Of a DNA stretch of 48,110 nt, positions 16,430 through 26,120 are shown piece by piece. A model generated the notes under the pieces. It was not told where the DNA came from. It ran no database searches and saw nothing but the letters and a program-made list of their open reading frames with translations. A program made the position numbers and the translations under genes. This DNA comes from Rhodocyclaceae bacterium (GTDB lineage: Bacteria; Pseudomonadota; Gammaproteobacteria; Burkholderiales; Rhodocyclaceae). The DNA is taken from positions 1 to 48,110 of the forward strand of contig JANJVS010000186.1 in assembly GCA_024709955.1 (NCBI GenBank). Direction: 5' to 3'. Within the stretch, counting starts at the first letter, position 1; each line of letters begins with the position of its first letter.

Positions 16430-17665
16430 TCAGTCGCGCCGGCCGATGCGGCCGACGTAGGCCATCGCCAGCAGGGTCGTCGCCGCCGCCAGCAGGCCGA
16501 CATGGCCGTAGCCGCTCACCTGACGGTCGGCGCCCACGGCGATCATCGCGCCGCCCGCGTAGGCGGCCAGTCCCGAGAACAGCTGCTGCACCGAACTGCT
16601 GATGGCGAGGAAGGTGCCGCGCAGGCGCGGCGCGGCGGCCGAGGTGACGATCGCCAGCGCCGGCACCATGCGGCCTGGCACGAGGACGAAGAACACCGTG
16701 GCGCAGACGATCATCGCCCACAGCGGCACCGGCGGCAGGTGGGTCATGACGAGCAGCGGCGCCAGCGACAGCAGGGCGACGCGGCGGTAGGTGGGCACCT
16801 TGCCGCGGCTGTCCGCCAGCCGGCCGATCCAGCGCGCGGTGAAGAAGGTCGCGCAGCCGCCGGCGAGGTACAGGTAGGGAATGTCCTCCTGGCGGATGCC
16901 GACGTTGCCCGTCGCGTAGATGGTGATGTAGGGGATCACCGTGAAGCCGGAGAACATCAGCAGCGCCATGAAGGCCAGCGCGCGGCGGTGGTTGGCATCC
17001 GCCAGCACCGCCGCCATGGCGGCGAGCGGATGGGCGCGCGCCGCCTCGTCGATGCCGGCGTCGGGCAGGTGGCCGCGCAGCGTCGGCAGGCGCCGCAGGC
17101 CGAGCAGGAAAAAGCCGACGGCCAGCGCCGCGATGAAGAAGAAGGGCGAGCGCCAGCCGAAATGGTTGGCGAGGAACAGCGAGAGCGGCACGCCGGCGAC
17201 GGTGGATAGCGAGAAGGCCGACATGATGGTGCCGCTGGCGCGGCCGCGCCGCTCGAAGGGAATCAGGTCGCCGACCATGGTCTGCACCAGCGCGCCGAGC
17301 ACGCCGCCGAAGGCCCCCGCCGCGCCGCGCGCGGCGAGCAGCGTCGCGTGGTCCGGCGCCAGGCCGCAGGCCAGCGTCGCCACCGCGAACAGCGCGAACA
17401 TCGTCAGCAGCAGTCGCTTCCTCTCGAAGCGGTCCACGAACAGCGCCGCCAGCAGGCCGGAAATCGCGGCGGTGAAGGTATAGGAGGAGACCAGCAGGCC
17501 GAATTCGTGGGCGTCGATGGCCAGTTCGCGGATCAGGATCGGCCCGAGGGGCATCATGATCATGAAGTCCAGGATATGGACGAACTGAATGCCGGCGAGG
17601 GTGAGCAGCAGCGCGCGCTCGCGGCCGGGGGCGAGCGGGGCGGCGGGGGATGGGGAGTCGGGCAC
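16430..17665 (-). CDS. MFS transporter (drug exporter-like)
   Basis: This 411-residue protein has 12 hydrophobic segments. The MFS motif A region reads ALFVDRFERKRLLL, and the TM1 region FVHILDFMIMMPLGPILIREL is typical of Bcr/AraJ-type proton antiporters (DHA1). Substrate is unknown. It converges with the preceding gene and has the terminator between them; the acyltransferase gene lies 76 bases upstream on the same strand. Confidence 0.88.
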   Translation of the reverse strand: MPDSPSPAAPLAPGRERALLLTLAGIQFVHILDFMIMMPLGPILIRELAIDAHEFGLLVSSYTFTAAISGLLAALFVDRFERKRLLLTMFALFAVATLACGLAPDHATLLAARGAAGAFGGVLGALVQTMVGDLIPFERRGRASGTIMSAFSLSTVAGVPLSLFLANHFGWRSPFFFIAALAVGFFLLGLRRLPTLRGHLPDAGIDEAARAHPLAAMAAVLADANHRRALAFMALLMFSGFTVIPYITIYATGNVGIRQEDIPYLYLAGGCATFFTARWIGRLADSRGKVPTYRRVALLSLAPLLVMTHLPPVPLWAMIVCATVFFVLVPGRMVPALAIVTSAAAPRLRGTFLAISSSVQQLFSGLAAYAGGAMIAVGADRQVSGYGHVGLLAAATTLLAMAYVGRIGRRD

Positions 17666-17741
17666 GGCGGGTCGGCGCGGGGGCGAGGCGGGGAGTTTAC
17701 TGCGTCGGCCGCGCCGCCGCTCCGGAAGCCGGCGGCGGCCG

Positions 17742-18869
17742 TCAGGCTTCCTGGGTGGCGGGCCGCAAACTCGGCGCTGGCGGCACGGTGTCGGGCCGGC
17801 GCGTCAGGTGGCTGGCCGGCACTTCCACCCAGCGGTGGAAGGCGAAAGCGGCGGCGATGCTGAGCAGGAAGGCGGCGAGCAGGCCGGCCACGGCCGCGCC
17901 GGGAGAGGTCCAGCCGAGGCGCGCCCAGAGCGCCGACACCGCCACCAGCACGGGGAAGTGGATCAGGAACAGGCTGTAGGAGACCTGCCCGAGCCTGGCG
18001 ACGACGCGGTTGCGCGGCCAGTGGGCGCCGAACTCCAGCTTCTCGGCGGCGTAGAGCAGGAAGCCCACCGCCACGGCGATGCCGAGGCGCCAGCGCCATT
18101 CGACGAACAGGGCGGCGACCATGAGCGCCTGGAATGCCCAGAATTCCAGCCGGGCGCGGCCGCCGGCGAGAGCGCGGTGGATGACCACGCCGAGGAAGAA
18201 ATACGGGAAGAAATAGAGCCACCAGCTTTCCAACGCCGGGTCGAGATTGACGTGGAAGAGCGAGATGATCGCCAGCGGCCAGCCGAGCAGGCCGACGTAG
18301 TCGGTGGCGCCGCCGCCGATGCGGTCGCGCAGCCAGAGAGCGGCGGCGTAGACGAGCCCGAGCTGGAAGTTGATGCAGACGAACCACAGCCCGGCGGACA
18401 GCGGCTCGTAGCCGAGGATGTCCTGCAGGAAGAACAGGTGCGCCAGCAGCTGCGGGAGCGAAACCGGCGCGCCCAGCACCGCGTCGGGCACCCAGCCGCG
18501 CGCGAACGCGTAGATGGGCAGGGCCAGGGCGATGGTGGCCAGGTAGGGGATGCCGAGGCGCAAATAGCGCTGCGTCGCGAAACAGCCGATGCGGCGCAGG
18601 CTCCAGTCGTGCGCGCTCATGCTGCGCGCCATGACGTAGCCGCCGACGACGAAGAACACCTGCGTCGCGCGCGCGTTGTGCTCGATCCAGTCCAGCAGGC
18701 CGCCGACCAGCGGCGCCGCCCAGTCGCGCAGCGGCGGATAGAGCGCGAAGTGGTGCCAGAGGATGATCAGCGCGGCGCAGGCGCGCAGGGCGACGATGAA
18801 GGACAGCCGCCTACCCGCCGTGCGTCGGGAAGGCGCCGGCAGGCGGCAGAGCGCGGCAAACGAGAGCAA
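17742..18869 (-). CDS. acyltransferase family 3 membrane protein
   Basis: About 375 residues with around ten membrane segments. The pattern FIVALRACAALIILWHHFALYPPL with the catalytic His, ATQVFFVVGGYVMARSM and LGQVSYSLFLIHFPVL identifies the acyltransferase-3 (OafA/NodX) family, which acylates sugars or lipids at the membrane. No ATG fits well: I propose the TTG at 18869, as the frame upstream is open but runs into the ferredoxin gene region. The last ~15 residues (RPDTVPPAPSLRP) are encoded by a copy of the dispersed element. Confidence 0.75.
   Translation of the reverse strand: MLSFAALCRLPAPSRRTAGRRLSFIVALRACAALIILWHHFALYPPLRDWAAPLVGGLLDWIEHNARATQVFFVVGGYVMARSMSAHDWSLRRIGCFATQRYLRLGIPYLATIALALPIYAFARGWVPDAVLGAPVSLPQLLAHLFFLQDILGYEPLSAGLWFVCINFQLGLVYAAALWLRDRIGGGATDYVGLLGWPLAIISLFHVNLDPALESWWLYFFPYFFLGVVIHRALAGGRARLEFWAFQALMVAALFVEWRWRLGIAVAVGFLLYAAEKLEFGAHWPRNRVVARLGQVSYSLFLIHFPVLVAVSALWARLGWTSPGAAVAGLLAAFLLSIAAAFAFHRWVEVPASHLTRRPDTVPPAPSLRPATQEA
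17766..17790 (-). repeat. dispersed 25-bp element, copy 4 (3' end of acyltransferase gene)
   Basis: On the plus strand it reads CAAACTCGGCG, CT, GGCGGCACGGTG, with three differences from the consensus. It ends 24 bases from the stop codon and is in the sense (CACC to TTTT) direction of the gene. Confidence 0.7.
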
Positions 18870-19020
18870 TTTCCGAATCCCCAGGTGAAGGTGAAGCGGC
18901 GCGGCACTGCGCGCCGGTCGCGGAACGCGGCATAGACCGGCGGCGGTGGCGATAGTTCCGCGCGGAACGCTTTCCCCGTCGGAATCCGGGCGGCCATCGC
19001 CCGGGACGGGGCGAAACCGA

Positions 19021-19049
19021 TTGGAGGGCGCGCGGTGTTTTGCTAAATT
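19021..19049 (+). promoter_or_regulatory. promoter of the ferredoxin gene
   Basis: TTGGAG at 19021-19026, a 17-base spacer, and TAAATT at 19044-19049 with an extended -10 (TGC before it). The start codon at 19080 is 31 bases on, preceded by GAGGACAGG. The rest of the divergent gap (18870-19020) shows no clear site. Confidence 0.55.
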
Positions 19050-19079
19050 GGCGCGCACCCCCGAACGAGCGAGGACAGG

Positions 19080-19394
19080 ATGAGCCACTTCAAATACCAC
19101 GTCTTTTTCTGCACCAACCAGCGCGCGGCCGGCGAGGCCTGCTGCAACAACCACGACGCCCAGGCGATGCGCGACTACTGCAAGCAGCGCGTCAAGCAAC
19201 TCGGCGACGCGATTCCCGGCAAGGTGCGCATCAACAACGCCGGCTGCCTGGACCGTTGCGACCAGGGGCCGGTGATCGTGGTCTATCCCGAGGCGGTCTG
19301 GTACACCTACGTGGACCGGGAGGACATCGACGAGATCGTCGATTCCCACCTCGCCAAGGGCCAGATCGTCGAACGCCTCCTCATCGACAAATGA
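19080..19394 (+). CDS. thioredoxin-like [2Fe-2S] ferredoxin
   Basis: This 104-residue protein has the pattern of the thioredoxin-fold 2Fe-2S ferredoxins: HVFFCTNQRAAGEACCNN, then VRINNAGCLDRCDQGPVIVVYPEAVWYTYV, with Cys residues positioned for one [2Fe-2S] cluster. It is a soluble electron carrier whose partners cannot be told from the sequence. The alpha/beta hydrolase gene starts 1 base after the stop, so they are co-transcribed. Confidence 0.92.
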   Translation: MSHFKYHVFFCTNQRAAGEACCNNHDAQAMRDYCKQRVKQLGDAIPGKVRINNAGCLDRCDQGPVIVVYPEAVWYTYVDREDIDEIVDSHLAKGQIVERLLIDK

Positions 19395-19395
19395 C

Positions 19396-20040
19396 ATGAG
19401 CCGCCACGAACAGCTGCTGCTCGACGGCCCGGACGGCCGCATCGAGGTCTTCGTCGAGGCGCATCCGGCCGGCGCCGAGGCGCCGCGCGGCATCGCGCTG
19501 GTGGCCCATCCGCATCCGCTGTTCGGCGGCACCGCCGACAACAAGGTGGTGACGACCCTGGCGCGCGCCTTCCGCGAGCTGGGCTGCGCTACGCTGCGGC
19601 CGAATTTCCGCGGCGTCGGCGGCAGCGAGGGCGAGCACGACCATGGCGTGGCCGAGACCGAGGACCTGCTGGCCGTGCATGCCTACGCGCGCGGCCGCTT
19701 CGGCGCCGACCTGCCGGTCTATCTCGCCGGCTTCTCCTTCGGCGCCTACGTGACGACGCGGCTCGCGCCGCGGCTCGTCGCGCTCGGCGACCCGGCGGCG
19801 CGGCTGGTGCTGGTCGGCACGGCCTCCGGCTTCATCGAGGGCATGCGCAAGTACGAGACCGCCGCGGTGCCGGCCGACACCATCGTCATCCACGGCGCGC
19901 GGGACGAGACGGTGCCCCTCGAAAACGTGCTGGCCTGGGCCGAGCCGCTCAACCTGCCGATCACGGTGGTGCCTGGCGCCGACCACTTCTTCCATCGCCG
20001 CCTGCACCTGATCCGCGACATCATCCATCGCCAGTGGTGA
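19396..20040 (+). CDS. alpha/beta hydrolase
   Basis: This 214-residue protein has the family's HPHPLFGGTADNKVV oxyanion-hole region, nucleophile elbow GFSFG (Ser at about residue 117), a likely Asp in IHGARDETVP, and the C-terminal His in GADHFFHRRL. This small subgroup is widespread in proteobacteria with unknown substrate. Its last 20 bases overlap the convergent DsbD-like gene. Confidence 0.88.
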   Translation: MSRHEQLLLDGPDGRIEVFVEAHPAGAEAPRGIALVAHPHPLFGGTADNKVVTTLARAFRELGCATLRPNFRGVGGSEGEHDHGVAETEDLLAVHAYARGRFGADLPVYLAGFSFGAYVTTRLAPRLVALGDPAARLVLVGTASGFIEGMRKYETAAVPADTIVIHGARDETVPLENVLAWAEPLNLPITVVPGADHFFHRRLHLIRDIIHRQW

Positions 20041-21277
20041 ATCTCGCCGCCGCGAGGGTGACCAGCAGCGCCGCGCCCACCAGGCCCGCCGTGACGGCCA
20101 GGCTGTCGAGCCACTGGGGCGCGAAAACCAGCAGCAGGCCGAGCCCGAACATCATCGTGCCCGACATCAGCTTGAGCAGCCGGCCCTCGCGCTCGGTGAG
20201 CTTGTGCGCGGACAGGGTGCCGACGAAGGCCAGCACGATCAGCGCCAGCGGCACGACATAGACGAGGTTGTAGAGCGCGAGATAGGCGTAGCGCGCGGCC
20301 GGCGCGGTCTCGTGCAGCGTGAGGATGCGCGCATAGACCATCGGGAAGCCGGCGGTGCAGAGCAGTTCGTAGAAGTTCGCCGCCACCGCGAGGAACACCG
20401 TCGCCCCGAGCATTGCCGCCGGGCTGGCCGACTGCATGACGGCGCGGGCGCGGCGGTAGATGCCCGGCTTGGCGGACTCGGGTATCGCCAGGCTGGGGCC
20501 GCGCCTGAAGGCGAAGAAGTCCTTGAGGTTGAGCAGGCCGACGAGGACGGCGATGCCGCCCGCGATCAGCGTCACCGCCTCCAGGGCGCCGAGCAGCGCG
20601 AAGACGTTGAGCCAGGCGGCCATGAAGGCGAAGTACATCAAGCCGGAGGCGAGCACGAAGACCGCGCCGATCGCCAGCATGCGCCGGCGGTCGCGCTCGC
20701 GGGCGAGCAGGCTGAGCAGGAACAGCAGCACGAAGAAGGCGCAGGGATTGAAGGCGTCGAGGGCGGCGATGGCGACGGTGAACAGCGGCAGCGAGATCGA
20801 CCGTGGATCGACGGCCCCCAGCAGCGGCAGGCGCAGAGCCTCGGCGGCGGGGGCGTCGCCGGCGCGGCAGGCGTCGAGCCCGCGCAGCAACTGGTCGCCG
20901 CTGGTCGCCGCGCTTTCCCAGCCCACGACCATGCGGCCGCAGTAGATCAGCGTCGGCACCGCCTCGGCGCGCGCGCCGACGGCCGCCGCCAGCTCGGCGA
21001 AGCGCCGCGCGTTGGCGCGGTCGCGCGAGACCTCGATTTCGTGCAGCAGCACCCACGGCCGCTCGCGCGGAATCGCGGCGACGAAGGGGTGGGCGGCCTG
21101 GCAGTGCGGGCAGCGCTCCGACCAGAAGAAGTAGAGATGGACGCGGGCCGCGCCGTCGGCGCCGGGCTCGGTCCAGGCCGGCGCGGCCAGGGCGGCGCCG
21201 GCGAACGCGAGCCAGGCGAGGGCGGCGGCCAGCCAGCGCAGGATGTGGCGGCTCAGGCCGTGGAACGTTCCAGCCAT
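20021..21277 (-). CDS. thioredoxin domain fused to DsbD/CcdA-like membrane domain
   Basis: This 418-residue protein has a signal-like N-terminus, a periplasmic thioredoxin-like domain of about 130 residues with the CPHC active site ([16 protein letters not shown]), then about seven membrane helices. The membrane half has two Cys placed as in CcdA/DsbD ([13 protein letters not shown] and [12 protein letters not shown]), suggesting it carries electrons across the inner membrane to the thioredoxin domain. The start overlaps the end of the hybrid kinase gene by 25 bases. The protein is probably a reductant supplier; the target is unknown. Confidence 0.8.
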   Translation of the reverse strand: MAGTFHGLSRHILRWLAAALAWLAFAGAALAAPAWTEPGADGAARVHLYFFWSERCPHCQAAHPFVAAIPRERPWVLLHEIEVSRDRANARRFAELAAAVGARAEAVPTLIYCGRMVVGWESAATSGDQLLRGLDACRAGDAPAAEALRLPLLGAVDPRSISLPLFTVAIAALDAFNPCAFFVLLFLLSLLARERDRRRMLAIGAVFVLASGLMYFAFMAAWLNVFALLGALEAVTLIAGGIAVLVGLLNLKDFFAFRRGPSLAIPESAKPGIYRRARAVMQSASPAAMLGATVFLAVAANFYELLCTAGFPMVYARILTLHETAPAARYAYLALYNLVYVVPLALIVLAFVGTLSAHKLTEREGRLLKLMSGTMMFGLGLLLVFAPQWLDSLAVTAGLVGAALLVTLAAARFTTGDG

Positions 21278-23172
21278 TTGAGCAGCACCTCGAACAGGCG
21301 ATCCGGTTCGATCGGCTTGGCGACATGGTCGTTCATGCCGGCGGCGAGACAGCTCTGGCGCGCGTCCTCGAAGGCGTTGGCCGTCATCGCCAGGATCGGC
21401 GTCGTCGCGTTGTGCGCCTGGGCGCGGATCGCGCGGGTCGCGTCGATGCCGTTCATGTTCGGCATCTGCATGTCCATCAGGATCAGGTCGTAGCGGTTGC
21501 GCGCGGCGAGGGCGACGGCTTCGGCGCCGTCCGCCGCCAGGTCTGCCTGCAGGCCGATGTCCTGCAGCAGGCCGAGGGACACCTCCTGGTTGATCGGCTC
21601 GTCCTCCGCCAGCAGGATGCGGACGCCCGCGAAGCGGGTCTTGAGCCGCTCCTCGGCGCCCGGGCCGGGCAAAGTCGGCGCCGGTGACACGGTGGGGGTG
21701 GCGCGCGCCAGCCGCGCCGTGAACCAGAAGGTGCTGCCGCGGCCGGGTTCGCTGTCGACGCCAATCTCGCCGCCCATCAGGTGCGCCAGGCGCTTGCTGA
21801 TCGCCAGCCCGAGGCCGGTGCCGCCGTACTTGCGCGTCATCGAGCCGTCCGCCTGCTCGAAGGCGGTGAACAGCCGCGCCTGGTCGGCGGGGGCGATGCC
21901 GATACCGGTGTCCGCGACGTCGAAGCGCAGCAATACGTCGTCGGCGTTGTCCTCGGCCAGCCGTACGCGCAGGGTGATGGCGCCGGTGTCGGTGAACTTG
22001 ATGGCGTTGCCGGCGAGGTTGAGCAGCACCTGGCCGAGGCGCAGCGGGTCGCCGCGCAGCGCCAGTCCGGCGATGGCCGGCGGCAGGTCGAAGCGCAGCG
22101 TCAGGCCCTTTTCGGCGACGCGATGGCCGATCAGGCTGTGGAGATTTTCCAGCACCTCGCCGAGCTTGAAGTTCGTCTGTTCGAGCCGGAGGCGTTGCGC
22201 CTCGATCTTGGAAATGTCGAGGATGTCGTTGATGACGCCGAGCAGATGCCGCGAGGCCTGGATGATCTTGCCGAGCTGGTCGCGCAGCCGGGGTTCGGTG
22301 GCGTGGCGCAATGCCAGGTCGGCCATGCCCATGATGCCGTTCATCGGCGTGCGCAGCTCGTGGCTCATGTTGGCGAGGAAGGTGCTCTTGGCGGCGTTGG
22401 CGCGTTCCGCTTCCTCCTTGGCCGCCCGCAGCGCGGCGGTGCGTTCCGTCACCAGCTTCTCCAGTTCATCGGCGCGGCGGCTTTCGGCCTGGCTGAAGGC
22501 GAGCAGCCGGTCGCGCAGTCCGTTGATGGCGGCGGTCAGCACCGTGAGTTCGTCGTCCAGCGCCGGTTCGCGGCGCTGCAGTTGCAGGACGGAGGCATCG
22601 AGGGGGCCGGCGTGGCTGCGCGCATAGCCTGCGATCTGGTCGAGATGCCGGCCGATCAGCCGGTAATAGATCACCAGCATGAAGAGGGCGACCAGGGTGA
22701 TCGTCACGCCGTTGGCGGCCAGCGCGAAGATCAGGCGGTCGAACGTGCGCCGGTAGGCGCCGGCGTAGGAAGCCGCCACCACCAGCTCGCCGATCAGCTG
22801 CTCCTGGCCGCGATGCATGCGCTTGAGCGGGAACGCGCGCGTGACGCCCGCCTCGCGCAGCGGCTCGCCCTGGCGCAGCAGGGTGCGTCCCTCGACGCGG
22901 ATCTCGGCCATGACGAATTCCGGCTGGCGCGTGATGCTGATGAGCTGGGTCTCCAGGCGCTCCTTGTCCATCACCCAGAGGTTCTCGACGGCGCTGGCGA
23001 CGTAGGCCACCTCGACCTGCTGGATGTGCTCGTCGATCAGGCGCACTTCGCCCCGGTAGCCGCGCCATAGTTCCGTCGCCGTGAACAGCAGGGTGACCGC
23101 GGAACTGAACAGGATGACATAGACGGCCAGGCGCAGGGCCAGCCGGCCCGGCCGGAAGCGGAGCAACGACAT
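21253..23172 (-). CDS. hybrid sensor histidine kinase with receiver domain
   Basis: This 639-residue protein has two membrane helices (about 13-33 and 150-172) enclosing a periplasmic region of ~115 residues, a HAMP-like linker and coiled coil, a HisKA domain ([18 protein letters not shown]), an HATPase with N box ([11 protein letters not shown]), G1 (DTGIGIAP) and G2 ([13 protein letters not shown]), and a REC domain ([12 protein letters not shown], phospho-Asp in [13 protein letters not shown]). The linker before REC ([14 protein letters not shown]) is partly encoded by a dispersed-element copy. It lies 9 bases after the solute-binding protein gene. No DNA-binding partner is in the window. 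Confidence 0.93.
   Translation of the reverse strand: MSLLRFRPGRLALRLAVYVILFSSAVTLLFTATELWRGYRGEVRLIDEHIQQVEVAYVASAVENLWVMDKERLETQLISITRQPEFVMAEIRVEGRTLLRQGEPLREAGVTRAFPLKRMHRGQEQLIGELVVAASYAGAYRRTFDRLIFALAANGVTITLVALFMLVIYYRLIGRHLDQIAGYARSHAGPLDASVLQLQRREPALDDELTVLTAAINGLRDRLLAFSQAESRRADELEKLVTERTAALRAAKEEAERANAAKSTFLANMSHELRTPMNGIMGMADLALRHATEPRLRDQLGKIIQASRHLLGVINDILDISKIEAQRLRLEQTNFKLGEVLENLHSLIGHRVAEKGLTLRFDLPPAIAGLALRGDPLRLGQVLLNLAGNAIKFTDTGAITLRVRLAEDNADDVLLRFDVADTGIGIAPADQARLFTAFEQADGSMTRKYGGTGLGLAISKRLAHLMGGEIGVDSEPGRGSTFWFTARLARATPTVSPAPTLPGPGAEERLKTRFAGVRILLAEDEPINQEVSLGLLQDIGLQADLAADGAEAVALAARNRYDLILMDMQMPNMNGIDATRAIRAQAHNATTPILAMTANAFEDARQSCLAAGMNDHVAKPIEPDRLFEVLLKWLERSTA
21670..21694 (-). 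repeat. dispersed 25-bp element, copy 5 (kinase-receiver linker)
   Basis: On the plus strand it reads CAAAGTCGGCG, CC, GGTGACACGGTG. It differs from consensus at four positions. It is in sense orientation and falls exactly in the Pro-rich linker between the kinase and receiver domains. Confidence 0.6.
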
Positions 23173-23181
23173 GATGGCGAA

Positions 23182-23976
23182 TTACTGGGCGTAGGGTTTG
23201 AGCGTGTTGTCGAAAATGCGCTGGTAGGTGCCGTCCTTTTTCAGCTTGGCCAGGGCGGCGGCGACCTGGGGCACCAGCGCGGCGTGTTTCTTGTGCAGAT
23301 ACATGTACATCCTGGTGCGCACCAGCGGCGGTTCGAGCACCTGCACCCTGAGCCCCATGGCGCGGGACTTGGCCAGTCCCTGCCAACGCTCGTAGAGCGC
23401 CACGTCGGCGCGCCCGCTCGCCAGCAGGCCGAACAGCTGGTCGGCGTCGCGCACCAGCGTGAGTTCCTTGCCCTGGGGCACGTTGTACTCGAACACCTTC
23501 CAGCCGATGATGTAGCTGACGACGTAGGGCTTGAGCGAGTCCCAGCCGTCGGTGGCGAAGCGCGGCCCCATGGTGTAGGCGACGAAGTCGTTGGTCGCGA
23601 CTTCCTCGGGCACGCGGATCAGGTTCGGATACTGCTTTTCGAGGCCGGCCACGCGCATCGCCAGCCCGTCGTCCACGCCCTCGTTGGCGTTGAGCATGCC
23701 GCGTTCGGTGGCGGTCGGATAGATCAGCAACTCGGCTTCCAGGCCGAGCTCGCGGAATACCGCCGCGAGCAGCTGGTCGAGGAAGCCGGTGCGTTCCGGC
23801 GACGTGTAGGGAGCGAGCACCCCGGAGGACAGCACGATCTTGTCCGCCGCCTGGGCCGCCGACACCAGGGACAGCAGCAACGCGCCCCCCAGGGCGCATG
23901 CCCGGCGCGCCAGGAAGCGCAAGGCGGCGATGGCGCCGCCGGCCGGACAGGTAAGGCTTGCACGCTGCGTCTGCAA
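23182..23976 (-). CDS. periplasmic solute-binding protein (family 3), likely sensor partner
   Basis: This 264-residue protein has a signal peptide ending at SAAQA (about residue 43) and a mature part of SBP_bac_3 type: LSSGVLAPYTSPERTGFLDQLLAAVFRELG, ADVALYERWQGLAK, ALAKLKKDGTYQRIFDNTL. No ABC permease or ATPase is nearby; the next gene, 9 bases on, is a hybrid histidine kinase. I infer it delivers a ligand signal to that kinase, as the fused binding domains of BvgS/EvgS do, rather than serving transport. Confidence 0.85.
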   Translation of the reverse strand: MQTQRASLTCPAGGAIAALRFLARRACALGGALLLSLVSAAQAADKIVLSSGVLAPYTSPERTGFLDQLLAAVFRELGLEAELLIYPTATERGMLNANEGVDDGLAMRVAGLEKQYPNLIRVPEEVATNDFVAYTMGPRFATDGWDSLKPYVVSYIIGWKVFEYNVPQGKELTLVRDADQLFGLLASGRADVALYERWQGLAKSRAMGLRVQVLEPPLVRTRMYMYLHKKHAALVPQVAAALAKLKKDGTYQRIFDNTLKPYAQ

Positions 23977-24059
23977 GATGGCGCCCTCATCGCGAAAGTG
24001 TTGGATGAAGTCTACGCCGCCCGCCTGGCGACGTCCATGATGCGATTGGGGGCGCGCTG

Positions 24060-24084
24060 CCGGCCGGCGCCGCGCGCCGGCCGG
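24060..24084 (-). terminator. strong GC hairpin downstream of the small secreted protein gene
   Basis: A perfect 11-bp stem (CCGGCCGGCGC / GCGCCGGCCGG) with a 3-base loop. It lies 22 bases after the stop at 24106 (minus strand). There is no T-run after it, so it is not a standard intrinsic terminator; it may block exonucleases or act with Rho. Confidence 0.4.
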
Positions 24085-24105
24085 AGGCGGGATGGGAGCG
24101 GCGGC

Positions 24106-24450
24106 CTACTTGAAGATCCCGCGCGCCTGCATGCGGTCGCAGGCATTGGCGCGCGGCGCGGGCAGGGTCTTGCCCTGAGCCTGGGCGCGGGCAAGCATTG
24201 CGTCGTGGTGCTGCTGCTGGTAGGTCTTGCATTCGTCGTAGTTCTTGAAGGACCACATTTGCTGCTGATGGGCGGCGCGCTCTTCCTGCGTCATCAGCGT
24301 CCAGCCCACGGTGTTGTTCTGGTCGAATGCGAAGCGGCCACCCTTGCCGGGTCCCATGCCGCCGCCCATGCCCGGACCGGGCTGGGCAATGGCCGGCGCG
24401 GCGATGGCGGCGCTCAACAGGGTGATCAGTGTTAGATGAGAGAGTTTCAT
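24106..24450 (-). CDS. small secreted protein of unknown function
   Basis: This 114-residue protein has a signal peptide (cut after APAIA, about residue 22), a Gly/Met/Pro-rich segment (GPGMGGGMGPGKGG) and a helical part (LMTQEERAAHQQQMWSFKNYDECKTYQQQHHDAMLARAQAQ) with two Cys far apart. Similar small proteins are common in betaproteobacteria but I know of no assigned role. GGAGAA sits at good distance before ATG 24450. It lies 113 bases after the arsenite pump gene on the same strand, and may or may not belong to that operon. Confidence 0.75.
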   Translation of the reverse strand: MKLSHLTLITLLSAAIAAPAIAQPGPGMGGGMGPGKGGRFAFDQNNTVGWTLMTQEERAAHQQQMWSFKNYDECKTYQQQHHDAMLARAQAQGKTLPAPRANACDRMQARGIFK

Positions 24451-24562
24451 GATGTTCTCCTTACGCTTCCGGTTGACCGGCGGGCTGCCGGGTTGCTTTC
24501 TTTCTAGCTTCCGGAGCGGGGTGTCGCCAGCCGCGAATGGCAACAGAATGTAAGCCGGCGTA

Positions 24563-25639
24563 TCAGGAATTTGCGCCCCGCTCGTACCAGCCCTTGCTGG
24601 CATTGACGACGCGCACCACCAGCAGCATCACCGGCACCTCGATCAGCACGCCGACCACGGTGGCGAGCGCCGCGCCGGATTCGAAGCCGAACAGGCTGAT
24701 GGCGGCGGCGACGGCGAGCTCGAAGAAGTTGCTGGCGCCGATCAGCGCCGAGGGGCAGGCGACATTGTGCTTCTCGCCGACCGCGCGGTTGAGCCAGTAG
24801 GCGAGCGCCGAATTGAAGAACACCTGGATCAGGATCGGCACCGCCAGCAGCGCGATGATCAGCGGCTTGTCGACGATCGCCTTGCCCTGGAAGGCGAACA
24901 GCAGCACCAGCGTGGCGAGCAGGGCGGCGATGGACCAGGGGCCGATCTTCGCCATGGTCGCGTCGAAATGGGCCTGGCCCTTGGCGAGCAGCGCCTTGCG
25001 CCAGAGCTGCGCCAGGGCGAGCGGCACGACGATGTAGAGCACCACGGAGGTGAACAGCGTGTCCCAGGGCACGGTGATGGCCGAGATGCCGAGCAGCAGG
25101 CCGACGATGGGCGCGAAGGCGAACACCATGATCGTGTCGTTGAGCGCCACCTGGGAGAGCGTGAACAGCGGGTCGCCGTCGGAGAGCCGGCTCCAGACGA
25201 AGACCATGGCGGTGCAGGGCGCGGCGGCGAGCAGGATCAGGCCGGCGATATAGCTGTCGAGCTGGTCGGCGGGCAGCATGGGGGCGAACAGGTTGCGCAC
25301 GAACAGCCAGCCGAGGAAGGCCATCGAGAAGGGCTTGACCAGCCAGTTCACGACCAACGTGACGCCGATGCCGCGCACATGCTGGCGCACCTCGTGCAGC
25401 GCGCCGAAATCCACCTTGACGAGCATCGGGATGATCATCACCCAGATCAGCAGGCCGACGGGCAGATTGACCCGGGCGACTTCCATGCGGCCGAGCGCCT
25501 GGAAGGGCGCGGGCAGCCACTGGCCCAGCGCGATGCCGGCGAGGATGCAGAGGAAGACCCAAAGCGTCAGCCAGCGCTCGAACAGGCTCATCGGCGCGCC
25601 GGCGGCGGCCTTGGCGGTGACTTCGCACTGGGCGGACAT
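24563..25639 (-). CDS. acr3: ACR3-family arsenite efflux pump
   Basis: This 358-residue membrane protein has ten helices. It carries ACR3 hallmarks: ARVNLPVGLLIWVMIIPMLVKVDF, LAAAPCTAMVFVWSRL with the conserved Cys in TM4, and GASNFFELAVAAAISLFGFESGAALATVVGVLIEVPVML. It expels arsenite (and often antimonite) using the proton gradient. It is 1 base after arsC, so arsenate reduced by ArsC can be exported directly. Confidence 0.95.
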   Translation of the reverse strand: MSAQCEVTAKAAAGAPMSLFERWLTLWVFLCILAGIALGQWLPAPFQALGRMEVARVNLPVGLLIWVMIIPMLVKVDFGALHEVRQHVRGIGVTLVVNWLVKPFSMAFLGWLFVRNLFAPMLPADQLDSYIAGLILLAAAPCTAMVFVWSRLSDGDPLFTLSQVALNDTIMVFAFAPIVGLLLGISAITVPWDTLFTSVVLYIVVPLALAQLWRKALLAKGQAHFDATMAKIGPWSIAALLATLVLLFAFQGKAIVDKPLIIALLAVPILIQVFFNSALAYWLNRAVGEKHNVACPSALIGASNFFELAVAAAISLFGFESGAALATVVGVLIEVPVMLLVVRVVNASKGWYERGANS

Positions 25640-25640
25640 C

Positions 25641-26120
25641 TCAGTTTTCCTCGTGGATACGGCGGGCGGCGGCGATCGCTTCTTCGCGGCTCATGGTTTC
25701 GAGCGGCAGGGCGAGGAAGGCCTCGACGCGGCGTTTCAATTCCTGGTAGGCGGTTTCGAAGGCGGCGCGGCGCGCCCCCAGCGGCTCGACGTGGGCCGGG
25801 TCGTCGATGCCCCAGTGGGCCGTGGCCGGATGGCCGGGCCAGACCGGGCAGGTCTCCTTGGCCGCGTTGCCGCAGACGGTGAAGATGAAGTCGAAGCGCG
25901 GCGCGGCGGCGAACTCGTCCCAGCTCTTGCTGCGCGCCCCGGCGCTTGGGACGCCGTGTTTTTCCAGCGTCTCCAGCGCGACCGGATTGACCTGCCCTGC
26001 CGGTTTGCTGCCCGCCGAATACGCCTGCACGCGGCCGGCGCCGAGCTGGTTGAAGAGCATCTCGCCGAGGATGGAGCGGGCCGAATTGCCGGTGCACAGC
26101 ACCAGGATGTGGAGCGTCAT
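25641..26120 (-). CDS. arsC: arsenate reductase, LMW-phosphatase/thioredoxin-coupled type
   Basis: This 159-residue protein has the P-loop CTGNSARS (Cys9, Arg15) and later Cys83 and Cys91 (TVCGNAAKETCPVWPG), the three-Cys relay of thioredoxin-dependent ArsC of the LMW-PTP fold. It reduces arsenate to arsenite. The thioredoxin-like protein encoded just upstream (start overlap ATGA at 26117-26120) is a natural candidate to regenerate it. Confidence 0.94.
   Translation of the reverse strand: MTLHILVLCTGNSARSILGEMLFNQLGAGRVQAYSAGSKPAGQVNPVALETLEKHGVPSAGARSKSWDEFAAAPRFDFIFTVCGNAAKETCPVWPGHPATAHWGIDDPAHVEPLGARRAAFETAYQELKRRVEAFLALPLETMSREEAIAAARRIHEEN

Noticed and set aside
18870-19544. N-terminal extension of the acyltransferase up to an ATG at 19544
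   Set aside because: It would overlap the ferredoxin and hydrolase genes and has no recognisable domain; family alignment starts near 18869.
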